From Pseudomonas pharyngis (GTDB lineage Bacteria > Pseudomonadota > Gammaproteobacteria > Pseudomonadales > Pseudomonadaceae), in NCBI RefSeq assembly GCF_021602345.1, contig NZ_BQID01000008.1:186001-250000 (forward strand): a DNA stretch of 64,000 nt, written 5' to 3'. A model generated the notes under the pieces. The model had not been told where the DNA came from and searched no databases. It saw nothing but the letters and a program-made list of their open reading frames with translations. This document shows, piece by piece, positions 44,325-52,936 of this stretch. The position numbers and the translations under genes are program-made. The first letter of the stretch is position 1, and every line of letters begins with the position of its first letter.

Positions 44325-45301
44325 ACACTCTCCACTGTTTTCTTCTGCTTGAGCTCGACACCATTCTTGATCGCGACGATTTCCGCCAACAGCGACAGGG
44401 CGATTTCCGCCGGTGAATGGCTGCCGATGTGCAAACCGATCGGCCCGTGCAAACGGGCGATGGCCGCTTCCGACAAGCCTAGCTCAGCCAGATTTTCCCG
44501 ACGCTTGCGGCTGTTGACCCGTGAACCGAGTGCGCCGACGTAGAACGCCTTGGAGTCGAGCGCCGTGAGCAGCGCCATGTCATCCAGCCGTGGGTCGTGA
44601 GTCAGCGCGACAATCGCCGTGCGTTCATCGGTCTGGATATTCAGCACTGCTTCGTCCGGCATGCCGGGGACAAAACGCCCATGCTGCTCTTCCCAGCCAT
44701 AGACGAACTCGGTGCGCGGATCACAGATCAGCACTTCGAAATCCAGCAATCGCGCCATCTCGGCCACATACCGCGATAACTGCCCGGCGCCGATCAACAG
44801 CAGGCGCCAGCGCGGGCCATAGATGGCGCGCAGGGTCTGGCCGTCGAAGCTCAAGGTGTCAGCCTTGCCGGCCGGTCGCAACACCACCTCGCCAGTGCCG
44901 ATGTTCAGCTCACGAGCGACGATTTCGTGAGCCTCGCAGCGATCCAGCAACTCGGCAACCCACGCCGGATCACCGACCCGTTCCTCGGTCAGGCGCAGGG
45001 TGCCGCCGCAAGGCAGGCCGAAGCGCGCCGCTTCTTCCTGCGTCACGCCGTAGGTGATCAACTGCACCGGCGGCCCGTTGGCGGGAATCCGCCCATCGTG
45101 CAGCCGGGCGATCAGATCATCCTCGACGCACCCGCCGGACACCGAACCGATCACCACGCCATCTTCGCGCAACGCCAGCATTGCGCCGGGCGCCCGGGGC
45201 GCGGTGCCCCAGGTCTGCACCACGCTGAACAACATTACCCGCTGTCCGGCGCGGCGCCATTCGAGCACACTACGCAGGACATTCAGATCGGCGCTGTCCA
45301 T
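44321..45301 (-). CDS. XdhC/CoxI family molybdenum enzyme maturation factor
   Basis: This 326-residue protein has the N-terminal XdhC_CoxI domain (VVQTWGTAPRAPGAMLALRE, then GSVSGGCVEDDLI) and a C-terminal Rossmann-like XdhC domain (LLLIGAGQLSRYVAEMARLL). XdhC binds the molybdenum cofactor, promotes its sulfuration and inserts it into the apoenzyme. The ATG overlaps the stop codon of the large hydroxylase subunit by 1 nt (TAATG), so it is made in step with its client. Confidence 0.93.
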   Translation of the reverse strand: MDSADLNVLRSVLEWRRAGQRVMLFSVVQTWGTAPRAPGAMLALREDGVVIGSVSGGCVEDDLIARLHDGRIPANGPPVQLITYGVTQEEAARFGLPCGGTLRLTEERVGDPAWVAELLDRCEAHEIVARELNIGTGEVVLRPAGKADTLSFDGQTLRAIYGPRWRLLLIGAGQLSRYVAEMARLLDFEVLICDPRTEFVYGWEEQHGRFVPGMPDEAVLNIQTDERTAIVALTHDPRLDDMALLTALDSKAFYVGALGSRVNSRKRRENLAELGLSEAAIARLHGPIGLHIGSHSPAEIALSLLAEIVAIKNGVELKQKKTVESV

Positions 45302-47622
45302 TACGCTTGCGCCTTCTGCCAGCCCTGCAACTGGTAACGCACCGGCAGGTTACGGATGCGCTGACCGGTGGCGGCGAAGATCGCATTGCACAGCGCCGGC
45401 GCAATCGGTGGCACACCCGGTTCGCCGACGCCACCCAGTGGCACCTCGCCCGGCGGCGTCACCAGATGCACCGCGACTTCCTTCGGCGCCAGCGACATGC
45501 GCGCGACTTCATACATATGGAAGTTGTCCTGCTGCACCTTGCCGTCCTTGAAGCTGATTTCGCCCCACACCGCGTTGCCCAGGCCCATCACGCAGGCGCC
45601 TTCGAACTGCGAACGGATGCGCTCGGGGTTGATCTGCGGGCCGCAATCCACGGCGATATCGGCCTTGTGCACGATCAGCGTGCCGTCGTCCTTGACCTCG
45701 ACTTCGATCACCGCCGCCACATAGGTGACGAAGCTGTAATGCACCGCCAATCCGAGACCACGACCCTTGGGCAATTGACGCCCCCAACCCGCCGCCTTGG
45801 CCGCCGTTTCCAGCACGGTGCGCATGCGCCCGGTGTCGATCGGATAACGCTCGGGGGATTCGCCGTAGTTCCATTCTTCACTGAGCGTTCGCGGGTCGAT
45901 CTGCCGATCCGGGCCGAGCAACTTGATCTGGTACTTGAGCGGATCCTCCTTGGCTTTGTGCGCCAGTTCATCGACGAAGCTCTGGATCGCGAAGCCATGG
46001 GGAATGTTCGACACCGAGCGATACCAGCCGACCCGCGTGTGCACCGTGGCTTCAGGGTTTTCCAGCCGCACGTTGGGAATCGCGTAGGCCATGTTGGTGA
46101 ATCCCATGCCCAGCTCGAAGGCGGCTTCGTGGTTCATGCCCGGTGCGAACAGCGCGGTGATGCTCGGAGCGACCGTGCGGTGCAACCAGGCGGACGGCAA
46201 ACCGTCCTTGCCCACGCCGGCCTTGAGGTACTCGGCGGACACGGTGTGAAAATACGAATTGTGGATGTCGTCTTCCCGGGTCCACTGCACACGCACCGCT
46301 TTGCCGGGGAATTCCTTGGCGAGAACGGCAGCTTCAACGACAAAGTCCGGTTTGGACTTGCGCCCGAACCCACCGCCCAACAGCGTGACATTGAAGGTGA
46401 CGTTATCGAATGGCAGCCCCAGGCGTTCGGCGATCCGCTCGCGGGTGACCTGCGGCGCCTGGCTCGGTGCCCAGGCTTCGCAAGTGCCATCCTTGTAACG
46501 GGCGATGGCCACCATCGGTTCCATCGGCGCCTGTGCCAGATGCGGCAAGTAATAAGAGGCTTCCAGCGTGCTGGCGGCACCAGCGATGGCTTTGTCGATG
46601 TCGCCGGTATTGCGTACCACTTTGCCCGGCTTCAGCGAAGCGGCTTCGATCTCCTTGCGATAGGCGACCGAGTCATAAGTGGCGTTCGGGCCGTCGTCCC
46701 ACTCGATTTTCAGCGCTTCACGGCCCTTCAATGCCGCCCAGGTATTGCTGGCCACCACAGCCACGCCACCCAACGGCTGAAATTCCGAAGGCAATGGCCG
46801 GGGTTCGATCTGGATGACTTTCAGCACGCCCGGCACTTTCAGCGCGGCGCTGTCGTCCACCGACTTGACCTTGCCGCCGTACACCGCCGGACGCGCAATG
46901 ACCGCGAACAGCATGCCGTCGAAATGCACGTCGGCCCCGTACACCGCGCGGCCATTGACGATGTCGGCACCGTCGATGGCCTTGGTGCCTTCCTTGCCGA
47001 TGTAGCGGAATTCCGACGGCTGCTTGAGCCGCAGGCTGTCACGGGCCGGCACCGTCAGGGCACTGGCCGCAGCGGCCAGCTCACCGTAACCCAGCTCACG
47101 CCCGGACGGTGTGTGAACGACTTTATGCAGTTGCGCACGGCATTCGCCGACCGGCACCTTCCACTGGGCTGCGGCCGCTTGTTCCAGCATGGTCCGGGCG
47201 GCGGCGCCGCAACGGCGCATCGGTTCGTACCAGTGCCGCATGCTGCGCGAGCCGTCGGTGTCCTGGTTGCCGAAGCGCACCTCATCACCCGGCGCCTGCT
47301 GGACCTTGACGTGCGCCCAGTCGGCTTCCAGTTCATCGGCGACCACCATGGTCAGGCTGGTGCGCACACCCTGGCCCATCTCCGAACGGTTGCAGACCAC
47401 GGTTACCGTGCCGTCGGCGGCAATGCTGACGTAGACCTTCGGATCGTCGATCCAGCCGTTGGGCATGCCATCGGCGCCGAACTGCTTGGGCTTGTCTTCG
47501 GCCAGCGCATCCTGCCAGCCCCAGCTCGCCGCCAGCACCAGCGCACCCGTGGCGCCGACGCCCTTGAGGAAGCCCCGGCGACTCAGGTTGCTCAGGGCGA
47601 AATCGTTCGGTAGACGGCTCAT
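45301..47622 (-). CDS. Tat-exported molybdopterin-binding subunit of an aldehyde/isoquinoline oxidoreductase-type enzyme
   Basis: This 773-residue large subunit of the xanthine oxidase family is of IorB type. The N-terminus has a twin-arginine signal (SRRGFLKGVGATGALVLAA), so the folded enzyme goes to the periplasm. Cofactor motifs include CNRSEMGQGVRTSL, LLGGGFGRKSKPDF, VDCGPQINPERIRSQ and the C-terminal GGVGEPGVPPIAPA carrying the catalytic glutamate. ATG 47622 overlaps the small-subunit stop codon by 4 nt. The substrate is unknown; aldehydes or N-heterocycles are typical. No cytochrome subunit is encoded nearby. Confidence 0.93.
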   Translation of the reverse strand: MSRLPNDFALSNLSRRGFLKGVGATGALVLAASWGWQDALAEDKPKQFGADGMPNGWIDDPKVYVSIAADGTVTVVCNRSEMGQGVRTSLTMVVADELEADWAHVKVQQAPGDEVRFGNQDTDGSRSMRHWYEPMRRCGAAARTMLEQAAAAQWKVPVGECRAQLHKVVHTPSGRELGYGELAAAASALTVPARDSLRLKQPSEFRYIGKEGTKAIDGADIVNGRAVYGADVHFDGMLFAVIARPAVYGGKVKSVDDSAALKVPGVLKVIQIEPRPLPSEFQPLGGVAVVASNTWAALKGREALKIEWDDGPNATYDSVAYRKEIEAASLKPGKVVRNTGDIDKAIAGAASTLEASYYLPHLAQAPMEPMVAIARYKDGTCEAWAPSQAPQVTRERIAERLGLPFDNVTFNVTLLGGGFGRKSKPDFVVEAAVLAKEFPGKAVRVQWTREDDIHNSYFHTVSAEYLKAGVGKDGLPSAWLHRTVAPSITALFAPGMNHEAAFELGMGFTNMAYAIPNVRLENPEATVHTRVGWYRSVSNIPHGFAIQSFVDELAHKAKEDPLKYQIKLLGPDRQIDPRTLSEEWNYGESPERYPIDTGRMRTVLETAAKAAGWGRQLPKGRGLGLAVHYSFVTYVAAVIEVEVKDDGTLIVHKADIAVDCGPQINPERIRSQFEGACVMGLGNAVWGEISFKDGKVQQDNFHMYEVARMSLAPKEVAVHLVTPPGEVPLGGVGEPGVPPIAPALCNAIFAATGQRIRNLPVRYQLQGWQKAQA

Positions 47623-48089
47623 GCCTTGGCCTCCTTCAGGTGAGTGGATGCCTGGCGGATTGCGGTCTTGATCCGGTTGTAGGTGCCGCAGCGGCAGATG
47701 TTGCCGACCATCGCTTCTTCGATCTGCTCGTCGCTCGGGTTCGGGTTGGTCTTGAGCAACGCGGTGGCGGACATGATCTGGCCGCCCTGGCAGTAACCGC
47801 ATTGGGCCACAGCGGTGTCGAGCCAGGCTTGCTGGACGATCTGACCGACCGGGTCGGCATGCAGGTTGTCGATGGTGGTCACGTTCTGCCCGACCACCGA
47901 ACCGATCGGGGTGATGCAACTGCGCGCCGGCGCGCCGTCGATATGAATGGTGCACGCACCGCACAGGCCCATGCCGCAGCCGAACTTGGTGCCGTTGTAA
48001 CCGGCGACGTCGCGGATCGCCCACAACAGCGGCATGTCCTCGGTGACATCGAGTGGATGATCTTGACCATTGAGTTTCAGGGTAATCAT
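47619..48089 (-). CDS. 2Fe-2S subunit of the molybdenum hydroxylase
   Basis: This 156-residue small subunit (IorA/CoxS type) carries two 2Fe-2S clusters: a plant ferredoxin-type site in GCGMGLCGACTIHIDG plus a later cysteine, and a second site in CGYCQGGQ and CRCGTY. It moves electrons from the molybdenum centre. ATG 48089 (MITLKLNGQDHPL) is the family start; the 14 codons upstream are not conserved. It has no signal peptide and would be carried across the membrane by the Tat signal of its partner. Confidence 0.95.
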   Translation of the reverse strand: MITLKLNGQDHPLDVTEDMPLLWAIRDVAGYNGTKFGCGMGLCGACTIHIDGAPARSCITPIGSVVGQNVTTIDNLHADPVGQIVQQAWLDTAVAQCGYCQGGQIMSATALLKTNPNPSDEQIEEAMVGNICRCGTYNRIKTAIRQASTHLKEAKA

Positions 48090-48275
48090 GGGCACGCCCG
48101 CATATTCTTGGAGGTTATGGGGTCGAGCCATCTGCCACCGCAGGGACGGTAGTGGTTCGCGCAGATCGGCTCAGGCTAATCAGGCTCTCTTGTGCCGACG
48201 GGAATGTCTGCACCGGGCCTTTGGTGGAGCAAATGGTTGGTATCGTTAGCTGGCTACGTTAACCCGCGATTAACA

Positions 48276-48312
48276 AAAAAGCCCTGCACTTTTTAAATAA
48301 GTGCAGGGCTTT
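48276..48312. terminator. Bidirectional terminator downstream of murB
   Basis: AAGCCCTGCACTT and its exact inverse are separated by about 7 nt and have A6 on one side. On the minus strand, after murB, a T6 run follows. Confidence 0.88.
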
Positions 48313-48336
48313 GGGTTCAGCCTTGAAAGCGTAGCC

Positions 48337-49356
48337 TCAATACCTGTTGGGCTCCATTTCCAGCTCGACATTGAAACGTTCTGAAATGTCTTTCTGGATG
48401 CGCTGCGCCAGATCGAGCAATTGCAGCCCGGTCGCCGCACCGTAGTTGACCAGCACCAGCGCCTGCAATTTATGCACGCCGGCATCGGCCTCACGGAAAC
48501 CTTTCCAGCCGGCACGCTCGATCAACCAGCCGGCCGCCAGCTTCATCTGCCCGTCCGGTTGCGCGTAGGCCACCAGATCCGGATGCTGCGCCTTGATCTG
48601 TGCAACCACGGCCGCGGGCACCAGCGGGTTCTTGAAGAAGCTGCCGGCATTGCCGAGCACCGCCGGGTCCGGCAGTTTTTCGCTGCGGATGCTGCAGATC
48701 GCGCGGCTGACATCCGTCGGCGTCGGTTGCTCGATGCCCTGCTCGGTCAGGCGCTGACGCACCGGACCGTATTCCAGATGCAAATGCGCGACTCGATCCA
48801 GCGCGAAGCGGACCCGCAGGATCAGCCAACGCCCCGGCTGCTGCTTGAACACACTATCGCGGTAGGCAAAGTTGCACTCTTCCAGGCTGAAGTCGCGCAG
48901 CTCGCCGGTCTGGCGATCCAGCGCCGTCAGGCCGGCGAACACATCCTTGATCTCGACGCCGTAGGCACCGATGTTCTGCATCGGCGCAGCGCCGACAGTG
49001 CCGGGGATCAGGCTGAGATTCTCCAGCCCGGAAAAACCCTGCGCCAGCGTGTGCTGCACGAACGGGTGCCACGGCTCACCGGCTTCGGCTTCAATCACCA
49101 CACGATTGCCGTCGTCGCTGATGACACGAATGCCACGGCTGGCCATGCGCAGCACCAGTGCCGGGATATCCGCCGTGAGCAACAGGTTGCTGCCGCCGCC
49201 GATCACCAGCAACGGCAGGTTGTGAGAAGTCGCGTAAGCCAGGGCTTCGCGCACATCGGCGTCACTGTGGGCTTCGGCAAACAGCTGTGCGCGCACATCA
49301 ACGCCGAAGGTATTGAAGGGTTTCAGGGAAACCTGCGGTTGTATCTGCAAACTCAT
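48337..49356 (-). CDS. murB: UDP-N-acetylenolpyruvoylglucosamine reductase
   Basis: This 339-residue FAD enzyme reduces UDP-GlcNAc-enolpyruvate to UDP-MurNAc for peptidoglycan. NTFGVDVRAQL at the N-terminus, VIGGGSNLLL for FAD binding, GLENLSLIPGTVGAAPMQNIGAYG and the proton-donor region NAGSFFKNPLV are the type I MurB motifs. Its ATG overlaps the ptpA stop codon (ATGA). It is the last gene of the exbB-lpxK-kdsB-murB unit. Confidence 0.97.
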   Translation of the reverse strand: MSLQIQPQVSLKPFNTFGVDVRAQLFAEAHSDADVREALAYATSHNLPLLVIGGGSNLLLTADIPALVLRMASRGIRVISDDGNRVVIEAEAGEPWHPFVQHTLAQGFSGLENLSLIPGTVGAAPMQNIGAYGVEIKDVFAGLTALDRQTGELRDFSLEECNFAYRDSVFKQQPGRWLILRVRFALDRVAHLHLEYGPVRQRLTEQGIEQPTPTDVSRAICSIRSEKLPDPAVLGNAGSFFKNPLVPAAVVAQIKAQHPDLVAYAQPDGQMKLAAGWLIERAGWKGFREADAGVHKLQALVLVNYGAATGLQLLDLAQRIQKDISERFNVELEMEPNRY

Positions 49357-49817
49357 AACCGCCCCTTCACTTCAATCAACAGCTGATCGCAGGCACGCTC
49401 GATCAGATCCAGCACCTGCTCGAAGCCCTGATCGCCGTCGTAATACGGATCCGGCACCTCGTCGACTTCACCTTCGTAGCGGCGCAGGAACAAGTCCAGC
49501 TCGGCCTTGCCGGTGGACGGCTGCAAGGCCTTGAGGTTGCGCAGGTTGCTGTTGTCCATGGCGAGGATCAGGTCGTAGCTGGCGAAATCGGCGCGGCTGA
49601 CCTGCTGCGCGCGTTGCGCCGACAGGTCATAACCGCGCAGCTTGGCCGCCGCCTGGCTGCGCTTGTCCGGCGGATTGCCAACGTGCCAGTCGCCAGTGCC
49701 GGCGGAGGCCACTTCGACCTGATCCGCCAGCCCCGCTTCACGCAACTTGTGGCGCAACACGCCTTCGGCGGTGGGCGAACGGCAGATGTTACCCAGGCAC
49801 ACGAACAGAACGCGCAT
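49353..49817 (-). CDS. ptpA: Low-molecular-weight protein tyrosine phosphatase
   Basis: This 154-residue phosphatase has the P-loop C7-LGNIC-R13-S14 at the N-terminus (VCLGNICRSPTAEG) and the general acid in DPYYDGD. The pairing with kdsB and murB is conserved in pseudomonads. Bacterial homologues next to a tyrosine kinase control exopolysaccharide; there is no kinase gene here, so the target is unknown. Confidence 0.93.
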   Translation of the reverse strand: MRVLFVCLGNICRSPTAEGVLRHKLREAGLADQVEVASAGTGDWHVGNPPDKRSQAAAKLRGYDLSAQRAQQVSRADFASYDLILAMDNSNLRNLKALQPSTGKAELDLFLRRYEGEVDEVPDPYYDGDQGFEQVLDLIERACDQLLIEVKGRL

Positions 49818-50581
49818 CAGGCCTCCAGCAGGCGACGGACACGCTCGAGGTCTTCGGCGGTGTCGACCCCGGTCGGCGGCGCGATCAACGCGTCAGCCAC
49901 ATGAATCCGCACGCCGTGCCACAGGGCACGCAGTTGCTCGAGGGATTCGGTGTTTTCCAGCCAGCACGGACCCCAGCTCACGAAGTCCTGAAGGAAGCCT
50001 GCGCGGTAGGCATAAATGCCGATGTGACGACGATACGGCACGCCTTCCGGCAGCACGTCGCGGCTCTTGGCAAACGAATCGCGGGCCCATGGCAGGGTTG
50101 CGCGACTGAAGGTCAGCGCCAGACCGTTGAGGTCGCTGACAACCTTGACCACGTTCGGGTTGAACAGGGTTTCCACGTCTTCGATCGGCTCGGCCAGGGT
50201 GGCCATGCGCGCTTCGGTGTGGGCCGCAAGATTCGCGGCGACCTGATCGATTACGCTCGGCGGGATCAGCGGTTCGTCGCCTTGCACGTTGACCACGATG
50301 GCATCCGGTTCCAGACCCAGCTTCGCCGCCACCTCGGCCAGACGATCGGTGCCGGAATTATGATCTTCACGGGTCAGCACTACTTCGGCGCCAAAAGCCT
50401 TGCAGGCCTCGACGATACGCGCATCGTCGGTCGCCACGACCACACGGCTGGCGCTGCTTTTGCTGGCCTGTTCCCAGACGTGCTGGATCATCGGCTTGCC
50501 GGCGATGTCCAGCAGCGGCTTGCCCGGCAGGCGGGTCGAGGCGTAGCGCGACGGGATGACAACGGTGAAGGCGGTGGTCAT
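49817..50581 (-). CDS. kdsB: CMP-KDO synthetase
   Basis: This 254-residue enzyme activates KDO with CTP for lipopolysaccharide core synthesis. The motifs [37 protein letters not shown] and RHIGIYAYR are all present. It overlaps ptpA by one base and follows the UPF0434 gene with a 4-bp overlap (ATGA-type). Confidence 0.97.
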   Translation of the reverse strand: MTTAFTVVIPSRYASTRLPGKPLLDIAGKPMIQHVWEQASKSSASRVVVATDDARIVEACKAFGAEVVLTREDHNSGTDRLAEVAAKLGLEPDAIVVNVQGDEPLIPPSVIDQVAANLAAHTEARMATLAEPIEDVETLFNPNVVKVVSDLNGLALTFSRATLPWARDSFAKSRDVLPEGVPYRRHIGIYAYRAGFLQDFVSWGPCWLENTESLEQLRALWHGVRIHVADALIAPPTGVDTAEDLERVRRLLEA

Positions 50582-50763
50582 TTATCCAGGCGCTCGTCGG
50601 TGGTCAGGGTGCGGGCTTCGCTTTCCAGCATGACCGGGATGCCGTCGCGGATCGGGTACGCCAGACCGGCGCCCTTGCTGATCAGTTCGGTCTTGTCGGC
50701 GCTGAGCTTGAGCGGGCCTTTGCAGACCGGGCAGGCGAGGATGTCGAGCAATTTGGTGTCCAT
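50578..50763 (-). CDS. UPF0434/Trm112 family small zinc-ribbon protein
   Basis: This 61-residue protein, [20 protein letters not shown] at the start, is the YcaR type usually found between lpxK and kdsB. The CPVCK knuckle is only half of a zinc site; the second pair of cysteines is absent, as in many proteobacterial members. ATG 50763 is the family start, rather than the ATG two codons upstream. Its function in bacteria is not settled. Confidence 0.93.
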   Translation of the reverse strand: MDTKLLDILACPVCKGPLKLSADKTELISKGAGLAYPIRDGIPVMLESEARTLTTDERLDK

Positions 50764-50787
50764 GAACATTCCCTGGATAAAAACGGA

Positions 50788-51798
50788 TTAAGGCAAAAGA
50801 CGATCCGGCAACAGGCGCATCAACTGCGTGTCGAACCAGGCCACGAAGGCCGGCGACGGCACTGCATCGACCGCCAGGTACCACCAGTCGGCGGCGGCGA
50901 AGGCACGGCACTTCACCGCGTCCTTTTCAGTCATCACCACTGGCAATGACGGCGTAAAACTCAAGGCCTGCACGCTGTATTCGGCGTGGTCGGCGAAGGC
51001 GTGGGGCACAGGCCGCCAGTCTAGCGCTTCGAGGGTATTGAAGAAACGTTGCGGGTTGCCGATCCCGGCCACCGCGTGCACGGCCTGGCCGGGCGGAAAA
51101 TGATCGAGCGGCCGGCGTTCACCGCTGCGCAGATTGACCAGCGCCGAGGGCTTGAGACGGAAGGCGAAACCGCCGTCGCGATCCTCAAGGGCGCCGTTGA
51201 ACAGCACCCCGTCAACGCTTTGCAGGCGCTCGACCGGTTCGCGCAGGGGGCCGGCGGGCAGGCAGCGTTGGTTGCCAAGGCCTCGGGCGGCGTCGATCAG
51301 CACCAGTTCCAGATCCCGCGCGAGGCGGTAATGTTGCATACCGTCATCGGACAGGATCAGGTCCAGCGGCTCGCTGTCCAGCAGGGCTCTGACGGCGGCG
51401 CTGCGATCGGGATCGATCATCAGCGGTACGCCGGTGCGCTGCACGATCAGCAACGGCTCGTCGCCGGCGATGTCGGCAGTCTGGTCAGCGTCGACCCGCC
51501 ACGGCAGTTGCGCCGGTTTGGCGCCGTAACCACGGCTGACCACGCCGACCCGCAGCCCGTGGCGTCGGCAGTGCTCGATCAGCCACAGGATCATCGGTGT
51601 CTTGCCGGTGCCGCCGACCGTGATGTTGCCGACCACGATCACCGGCACCGGCGCCTGGTAGATCTCACCTTCGCCATCGAGAAAACGCTGACGTTTGCCC
51701 GCCACCACGCGGCGGTACAGCCACTCCAGCGGCCGCAACAGCGTCAGGGCCGGGTGCCCCTGATACCACGCGGCGAGCAGACGATCGGACATGGCCAT
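50788..51798 (-). CDS. lpxK: Tetraacyldisaccharide 4'-kinase
   Basis: This 336-residue inner-membrane-associated P-loop kinase adds the 4'-phosphate to lipid A precursor. Walker A is [12 protein letters not shown], and [14 protein letters not shown] contains the Walker B/acidic residues. It starts at ATG 51798, matching the known P. fluorescens form [16 protein letters not shown]. The start overlaps the exbD-like stop codon, so it is coupled to it. Confidence 0.97.
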   Translation of the reverse strand: MAMSDRLLAAWYQGHPALTLLRPLEWLYRRVVAGKRQRFLDGEGEIYQAPVPVIVVGNITVGGTGKTPMILWLIEHCRRHGLRVGVVSRGYGAKPAQLPWRVDADQTADIAGDEPLLIVQRTGVPLMIDPDRSAAVRALLDSEPLDLILSDDGMQHYRLARDLELVLIDAARGLGNQRCLPAGPLREPVERLQSVDGVLFNGALEDRDGGFAFRLKPSALVNLRSGERRPLDHFPPGQAVHAVAGIGNPQRFFNTLEALDWRPVPHAFADHAEYSVQALSFTPSLPVVMTEKDAVKCRAFAAADWWYLAVDAVPSPAFVAWFDTQLMRLLPDRLLP

Positions 51799-52226
51799 CA
51801 GGATTTGGGCGCCGCCTCGACCGTGGTCATGCGCAGATGGCTGAAACCGAGCTTGCCGGCCGCATCCATGGCGGTGATCACGGATTGATGCTGAGCCTTG
51901 CCGTCAGCACTGATCGACAGCGGCATATTGGTGTCGCCGTTGGCTTCTTTCTGCATGGCTTCCATCAACGTCGCCAGATCGTTTTTCGGCAGAATCCTGT
52001 TGTTCACCGAGAACACGCCTTCGGCGCTGATGGCCACGTCCAGTTGCTTGACCTGCTGATCCTCGGCCGGCGAGCCGCTGACCGCTTCCGGCAGGTCGAC
52101 ACGCAGTTGGGTTTCGCGGGTGAAGGTGGTGGTCACGACGAAAAACAGCAACAGGATGAACACCACATCGATCAGCGACGCGAGGTTGATGTCGATGGTT
52201 TCCCGGGGCTTGCGACGGAATTTCAC
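51798..52226 (-). CDS. ExbD/TolR family biopolymer transport protein
   Basis: This 142-residue protein has one membrane helix (about 15-36, [21 protein letters not shown]) containing the proton-pathway aspartate typical of ExbD, followed by a periplasmic domain. With the adjacent ExbB-like protein it would form a proton-driven motor. It starts at GTG 52226, overlapping the ExbB-like gene by 4 bp. Position beside lpxK and comEC is conserved in Pseudomonas (PA2982-like). The partner TonB-like protein is unknown. Confidence 0.93.
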   Translation of the reverse strand: MKFRRKPRETIDINLASLIDVVFILLLFFVVTTTFTRETQLRVDLPEAVSGSPAEDQQVKQLDVAISAEGVFSVNNRILPKNDLATLMEAMQKEANGDTNMPLSISADGKAQHQSVITAMDAAGKLGFSHLRMTTVEAAPKS

Positions 52227-52858
52227 GCTTTGCCCCCGGCCAGATCGACGTCACGGTCGCCCTGCACCACTTCCACCAGTTTGATCGCTTCCTGTTCCAT
52301 GCCCACCACCAGTTCATCGATGCGTCGTTGCAGGAAACGGTGGAAGAACACCGCCGGAATACCGACCATCAGGCCCGCAGCGGTAGTGATCAAAGCCTTG
52401 GAAATACCGCCGGCCAGCACCGCAGCATTGGTGGTCATGCCGGAGCCGGTGAAGGCACTGAAAATGTCGATCATGCCCAGCACCGTACCCAGCAGACCGA
52501 GCAGCGGCGACATGGCGGCGATGGTGCCCAGCGCGTTGACGTAGCGTTCCAGTTCGTGGATGACCCGGGCGGCGGCCTCTTCGATGCACTCCTTCATGAT
52601 CTCGCGACCATGCTTGGAGTTGGCCAAGCCCGCGGCGAGGATTTCCCCCAGCGGCGAGTTGGCGCGCAATTCCTTGAGTTTTTCCTTGTTGAGCTGCTTG
52701 TCCTTGATCCAGACCCAGACCTGACCCAGCAGATGCTCAGGGGTGACGCGACTGGCGCGCAGGGTCCACAGGCGCTCGGCGACGATCGCCATGGCGGCGA
52801 TGGAACTCAGAATGATCGGCAACATCATCCAGCCGCCGGATTTGACCAATTCCCACAC
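52223..52858 (-). CDS. MotA/TolQ/ExbB proton channel family protein
   Basis: This 211-residue protein should have three membrane helices (near 10-28, 103-127 and 145-170). The conserved LSTLGTIAAM-like stretch appears here as VNALGTIAAMSPLLGLLGTV. I use GTG 52858 (MWELVKSGGWMMLP), preceded by GAGGGG and matching the P. aeruginosa form; the GTG ten codons upstream at 52888 has no good ribosome-binding site. It forms the channel with the ExbD-like protein and may energise lipid A or envelope transport (inference). Confidence 0.92.
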   Translation of the reverse strand: MWELVKSGGWMMLPIILSSIAAMAIVAERLWTLRASRVTPEHLLGQVWVWIKDKQLNKEKLKELRANSPLGEILAAGLANSKHGREIMKECIEEAAARVIHELERYVNALGTIAAMSPLLGLLGTVLGMIDIFSAFTGSGMTTNAAVLAGGISKALITTAAGLMVGIPAVFFHRFLQRRIDELVVGMEQEAIKLVEVVQGDRDVDLAGGKA

Positions 52859-52936
52859 AGTGACAGCCCCCTCGAAAAAGTGCGCCACTTTACCATACCG
52901 GTTCGCGATAAAGACCCGTCGCCCCGACGACCGTGC

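Noticed and set aside
45307-47613. 768-codon open frame opposite the molybdenum hydroxylase gene
   Set aside because: It is antisense to a clearly conserved gene; its translation has no recognisable domain or signal and its composition is that of a GC-skewed shadow frame.
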